Origin: CBDTTW01 sp965363675
Lineage (GTDB): Bacteria; Bacteroidota; Rhodothermia; Rhodothermales; DASSAV01
Direction of reading: 5' to 3'
Assembly (NCBI GenBank): GCA_965363675.1
Contig: CBDTTW010000105.1
Span: 1 to 10,744, forward strand
Length of the DNA: 10,744 nt
Numbering within the stretch: the stretch's first letter is position 1; each line of letters opens with the position of its first letter. Shown here piece by piece: positions 6,695 to 10,744 of this stretch. Made by a program: the position numbers and the translations under genes. Below the pieces are notes generated by a model that searched no databases, was not told the DNA's origin, and saw only the letters and a program-made list of their open reading frames with translations.

Positions 6695-6704
6695 ATGCGC
6701 AAGT
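6695..6704. repeat. Third copy of the palindrome half-site
   Basis: ATGCGCAAGT here is identical to 6615-6624, the right arm of the 29-bp palindrome plus one base, exactly 80 bp away. It abuts the -35-like TTGAAA of the ATPase promoter on its upstream side. This suggests a second binding position for the same regulator. Confidence 0.55.
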
Positions 6705-6836
6705 AGGCGCCCATGTTGACAAGCTTCCGACGCCTTTCCCCGCGCCCCGGCGGCGCTCGGTCTTTTCCGCGCAGGCGCGTGAACCTGCCGTAAAACGCAT
6801 TAACTTGATGCTTTCCCTCAACCAGCTTCACGCACC
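6705..6836 (+). other. Leader and promoter region of exbB, no clear elements
   Basis: GC-rich non-coding sequence between the divergent ATPase promoter and exbB. A consensus TTGACA occurs at 6716-6721, but no -10 is seen 16-18 nt downstream. No Shine-Dalgarno precedes the exbB ATG. No gene is seen. Confidence 0.4.
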
Positions 6837-7553
6837 ATGTTGCTTCAGGTTCTGCCCGGCGCCGGCGTCGATTCGACCTTTGCGGCCTCGGCCGCCGCCC
6901 TCCCCGACGAGCTTACGCTGTTGGACATGATTCTGGCGGGCGGATGGGTGATGGCCCCTATCTTTGCGCTCTCCCTGCTGCTGGTCTACCTGTTCGTCGA
7001 GCGCTGGCGCAACCTGAAGCAGGCGCAGGCCAACCCCCGCGCCATAACGGACCGCGTCCGGCAGTACGTTCAGGCCGGCGACATTCGCGGCGCCATCGCC
7101 TTCTGCGAGGCGCAGCACACCGCCATCGCCCGCATCCTGCGCGTGGGCCTGGAGCGCCTCGGCCGCCCGATCACGGAGATCGAGGACGCCGTCAACGCCG
7201 CCGGCAGGCACGAGGCGTTCGAGCTGGAGCGCAAGACCGACCTCATCGCCACCATCGCCGGCGTCGAGCCGATGCTCGGCTTCCTCGGCACGGTCACCGG
7301 CATGATCGAGGCGTTTCGCACCATTCAGCGCATGCAGGGCAGCGTCAACCCGGCCGTACTGGCCGGAGGCATCTGGGAGGCCCTGATCACCACCGTCGCC
7401 GGACTCACCATCGGCATCATCGCCCTGTGGCTCTACAACCTGCTCATCGCCCGCATCAACCGCGCCGTCAACGACATGGAGCGCACCGCCACCGAGTTCA
7501 TCGACCTCTTGCAGCAGCCCGCTCCCGCCTCCAAGCGCTACTCGGAAGTATAA
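6837..7553 (+). CDS. exbB: MotA/TolQ/ExbB-family proton channel protein
   Basis: 238 residues. There is one membrane helix at about 36-54, a cytoplasmic domain (about 55-135), and two further helices at about 136-158 and 178-203. The family signature is clear: GFLGTVTGMIEAF (148-160) and GGIWEALITTVAGLTIGI (177-194), including the Thr residues that line the proton path. ExbB pentamers with an ExbD dimer turn the proton gradient into force on TonB, or on Tol or gliding partners, across the periplasm. A short N-terminal extension (about 30 residues) precedes the first helix. exbD follows after 40 nt. No tonB, tolA or pal gene is in the window, so TonB-type or Tol-type use cannot be decided. Confidence 0.92.
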   Translation: MLLQVLPGAGVDSTFAASAAALPDELTLLDMILAGGWVMAPIFALSLLLVYLFVERWRNLKQAQANPRAITDRVRQYVQAGDIRGAIAFCEAQHTAIARILRVGLERLGRPITEIEDAVNAAGRHEAFELERKTDLIATIAGVEPMLGFLGTVTGMIEAFRTIQRMQGSVNPAVLAGGIWEALITTVAGLTIGIIALWLYNLLIARINRAVNDMERTATEFIDLLQQPAPASKRYSEV

Positions 7554-7593
7554 TTCCTCCCGCCGCCCGCTTCTTCCAGAACGCTCCTACGCC

Positions 7594-7995
7594 ATGGCTC
7601 TACGTTTCGGCGCGCCGCGCAAGCCTCTCACCGCCTTCAGCACGGTCGGGCTGACGGACATCATTCTGCTGCTGCTCATCTTCTTTCTGCTTTCGTCCAG
7701 CTTCATCCCCGCCGCCGGCATCCCCGTAAACCTGCCTCAGTCGGACGCCTCGGCCCCTCCCGACGACGAGTTCGTGGAGGTCGCCATCTCCGCCGAAGGG
7801 CGCTTCTACGTCGGCAGCCGCGAGACGCCCGCCGACTCGCTGGAGCTTGCCATGGCGGCGGCCAAGGGCGGCCGCACGGCGCTCGTGCTGCGCGCCGACG
7901 AGCAGGCCACCGTCGGGCGCTTCGCCGAGGTCGCCGGGGCGGCGCGGCGCCTCGGGCTGCGCGTGCTGCTCGCCACCGAAGAGCCGCAGCCCTGA
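7594..7995 (+). CDS. exbD: ExbD/TolR-family biopolymer transport protein
   Basis: 133 residues, a usual length for the family. A short basic N-terminus is followed by one transmembrane helix at about 18-38 (TVGLTDIILLLLIFFLLSSS). It has the conserved membrane Asp22 that carries protons in ExbD/TolR. The periplasmic part (about 40-133) has the expected pattern, with ALVLRADEQATVGRFAEVAGAA near the end. It lies 40 nt after exbB and is almost certainly co-transcribed. Its TGA is 4 nt from the stop of convergent comM. Confidence 0.92.
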   Translation: MALRFGAPRKPLTAFSTVGLTDIILLLLIFFLLSSSFIPAAGIPVNLPQSDASAPPDDEFVEVAISAEGRFYVGSRETPADSLELAMAAAKGGRTALVLRADEQATVGRFAEVAGAARRLGLRVLLATEEPQP

Positions 7996-7999
7996 GGGG

Positions 8000-9544
<1,545 letters not shown>

Positions 9545-9638
9545 ATACGCCTTGTGCGATGCGTTGACGATATCCCCCAATCTTTAGCTGCGGCCCCTCC
9601 GCGCGCAATGGCCGCCTGCCAAAGAATTGGTGGAATCT

Positions 9639-9653
9639 CAAGGCCGGGCCTTG
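9639..9653. repeat. 15-bp palindrome in the nadK leader
   Basis: CAAGGCC-G-GGCCTTG, perfect 7-bp arms around one base, lies 36 bp before the likely nadK ATG in the comM/nadK divergent region. It could be an operator or a small leader hairpin. No promoter boxes convincing enough to report were found in 9545-9689 on either strand. Confidence 0.45.
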
Positions 9654-9689
9654 CGCCGAAGGGCGCCGCCTCACCCTGACGACAACCTG

Positions 9690-10577
9690 ATGATTTACGG
9701 CATCGCCGGCAACAGCAACAAGGAAAAACTGTGGGAGCCCGTGGCAGGGCTCATCCGCTGGTTGCACGAGCAGCGCATCGGCTACCGGTTGCACCCTTCG
9801 GTCGCGGAGGGACTGCTGGCGCGCCGCCTCGCCCCGGAAGCCGAGGTGCTGGCCGCCGTCGCCGACCCGCTCGCGGGCGCCGTGGACGTGGCGCTTTCCT
9901 TCGGCGGAGACGGGACGCTGCTGCACACGGCCCACGAAATCGGCACGGCGGGCGTGCCGATCCTCGGCGTCAACATCGGGCGCCTCGGATTCCTGGCCGA
10001 CATCGAGGTGGCGGACCTGCCCCGCACCATCGCCCGCCTCGAAGCCGGCGACTACCGCATCGACGAGCGCCTGGTGTTGCAGGCCGAGATGCACGGCGGC
10101 CCCCCGCTCAAGGCAAGCTGGGCGCTCAACGAGTTTGTCGTCGAGCGCACCGGCACGGCCAAGCTCATCGCCATCGACGTGGCCGTGGACGGCGTGCCGC
10201 TCAACACCTACTGGGCCGACGGCCTGATTGTCGCCACGCCCACCGGCTCCACGGCGTATTCGCTCGCCGCCGGAGGGCCGCTCATGATGCCCGGCTGCGG
10301 CGTGATGCTGCTCACGCCCATCTCGCCCCACATGCTCACGGTGCGCCCCCTCGTCATTCCCTCCACCTCCGTCATCGAGATCGACGTGCGCTCCGACGAT
10401 CCGGCCTGCGTGCTCGCCGCCGACGGCATCAGCAACCTGATCGAGTCCGCCGACCTGCGCCTGATCATCAAGCCTGCCCCGCACCAGGTGCGGCTCGTCA
10501 AGCTGCCCGAGCAGCACTACTTCCACACCATCCGCTCCAAGCTGATGTGGGGCGTCCGCAACGAAAAGAACGACTGA
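9690..10577 (+). CDS. nadK: NAD kinase
   Basis: 295 residues from ATG 9690, chosen because MIYGIAGNSNKEK begins like the family. A GTG at 9627 would add 21 Arg/Pro-rich residues reading through a palindrome. Motifs are GGDGT (72-76, ATP/NAD phosphate binding), NIGRLGFLA (95-103), LNEFVVER (146-153) and WADGLIVATPTGSTAYS (175-191), all diagnostic for the NadK fold. The enzyme phosphorylates NAD+ to NADP+ in the cytosol and is usually the only route to NADP. It is divergent from comM. tRNA-Phe lies 93 nt after its stop. Confidence 0.95.
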   Translation: MIYGIAGNSNKEKLWEPVAGLIRWLHEQRIGYRLHPSVAEGLLARRLAPEAEVLAAVADPLAGAVDVALSFGGDGTLLHTAHEIGTAGVPILGVNIGRLGFLADIEVADLPRTIARLEAGDYRIDERLVLQAEMHGGPPLKASWALNEFVVERTGTAKLIAIDVAVDGVPLNTYWADGLIVATPTGSTAYSLAAGGPLMMPGCGVMLLTPISPHMLTVRPLVIPSTSVIEIDVRSDDPACVLAADGISNLIESADLRLIIKPAPHQVRLVKLPEQHYFHTIRSKLMWGVRNEKND

Positions 10578-10627
10578 CCCTTCACGGCGGGACCCTAAAG
10601 CCGACGCACCCTCCAACCGTTCTTCAC

Positions 10628-10656
10628 TTGACGCGCGCGCCGCGTTGATGTACTAT
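10628..10656 (+). promoter_or_regulatory. Promoter of tRNA-Phe
   Basis: TTGACG (10628-10633), a 17-nt spacer, then TACTAT (10651-10656). This puts the start about 7 nt before the mature tRNA 5' end, as expected for a tRNA transcription unit. It separates the tRNA from nadK. Confidence 0.65.
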
Positions 10657-10670
10657 ACGGACCTGCACGC

Positions 10671-10743
10671 GGTCAGGTAGCTCAGTTGGTAGAGCAATGG
10701 ACTGAAAATCCATGTGTCGGGGGTTCAAATCCCTCCCTGACCA
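10671..10743 (+). tRNA. tRNA-Phe (GAA)
   Basis: A full 73-nt cloverleaf. The acceptor GGTCAGG pairs with CCTGACC (10736-10742). The D arm is GCTC/GAGC, the anticodon stem ATGGA/TCCAT with loop CTGAAAA, and the T arm GGGGG/CCCTC (one G-T pair) with loop TTCAAAT. The discriminator is A10743. The anticodon GAA reads Phe codons TTC and TTT. The window ends one base later, so an encoded CCA cannot be judged. Confidence 0.96.
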
Positions 10744-10744
10744 C

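Noticed and set aside
6716..6744. Consensus TTGACA as a -35 for exbB
   Set aside because: No -10-like sequence 16-18 nt downstream (CCCGCG at that point).
10671..10744. tRNA-Phe 3' end as an integration site for a mobile element
   Set aside because: No integrase gene or repeated tRNA 3' segment is in the window, and the window ends at the tRNA.

Overview
The window is GC-rich chromosomal DNA, most likely from a member of the Rhodothermota/Bacteroidota lineage. The clearest marker is a secreted protein ending in a type IX secretion (T9SS) sorting domain with the NYPNPFNPET signature. Weak or absent Shine-Dalgarno sites at most starts and promoter-like sites resembling TAnnTTTG agree with this. 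No insertion sequence, prophage gene or CRISPR array was seen.

Layout. The left edge holds the 3' end of a membrane-anchored SPOR-domain protein (+). It converges through a strong shared hairpin terminator on a minus-strand cluster. Read in transcription order (right to left), that cluster is: a large STAND-type ATPase with a C-terminal helix-turn-helix (6482 to 4365), a regulatory intergenic region, a Tat-signal lipoprotein of the ferritin-like family, a second ferritin-like protein 5 nt downstream, and a T9SS-exported protein with an internally duplicated PepSY-like unit. Divergent from the ATPase is exbB-exbD (+), a proton-channel pair that energises the outer membrane or cell envelope. 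exbD ends tail to tail with comM/yifB (-), separated by only 4 nt. comM is divergent from nadK (NAD kinase, +). The right edge holds tRNA-Phe(GAA) with its own promoter.

The part most worth attention is the minus-strand cluster. Just upstream of the ferritin-like pair, four GTTCAC/T repeats lie at exactly 11-bp spacing (4189, 4200, 4211, 4222). They end where a -33/-35 element would be expected, as in arrays bound by multimeric activators. The gene directly upstream encodes a STAND ATPase with a DNA-binding C-terminus, the class that includes MalT, which binds arrays of direct repeats. That ATPase gene has its own unusual promoter and leader: a near-perfect 29-bp palindrome, a third copy of the same half-site abutting a -35 box, and three more inverted repeats before the likely ATG. 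A simple reading is a self-regulated STAND activator controlling envelope di-iron ferritin-like proteins and possibly the secreted protein. This link is inferred from position and motif only.

The rest (SPOR protein, exbBD, comM, nadK, tRNA-Phe) looks like ordinary core-genome content.
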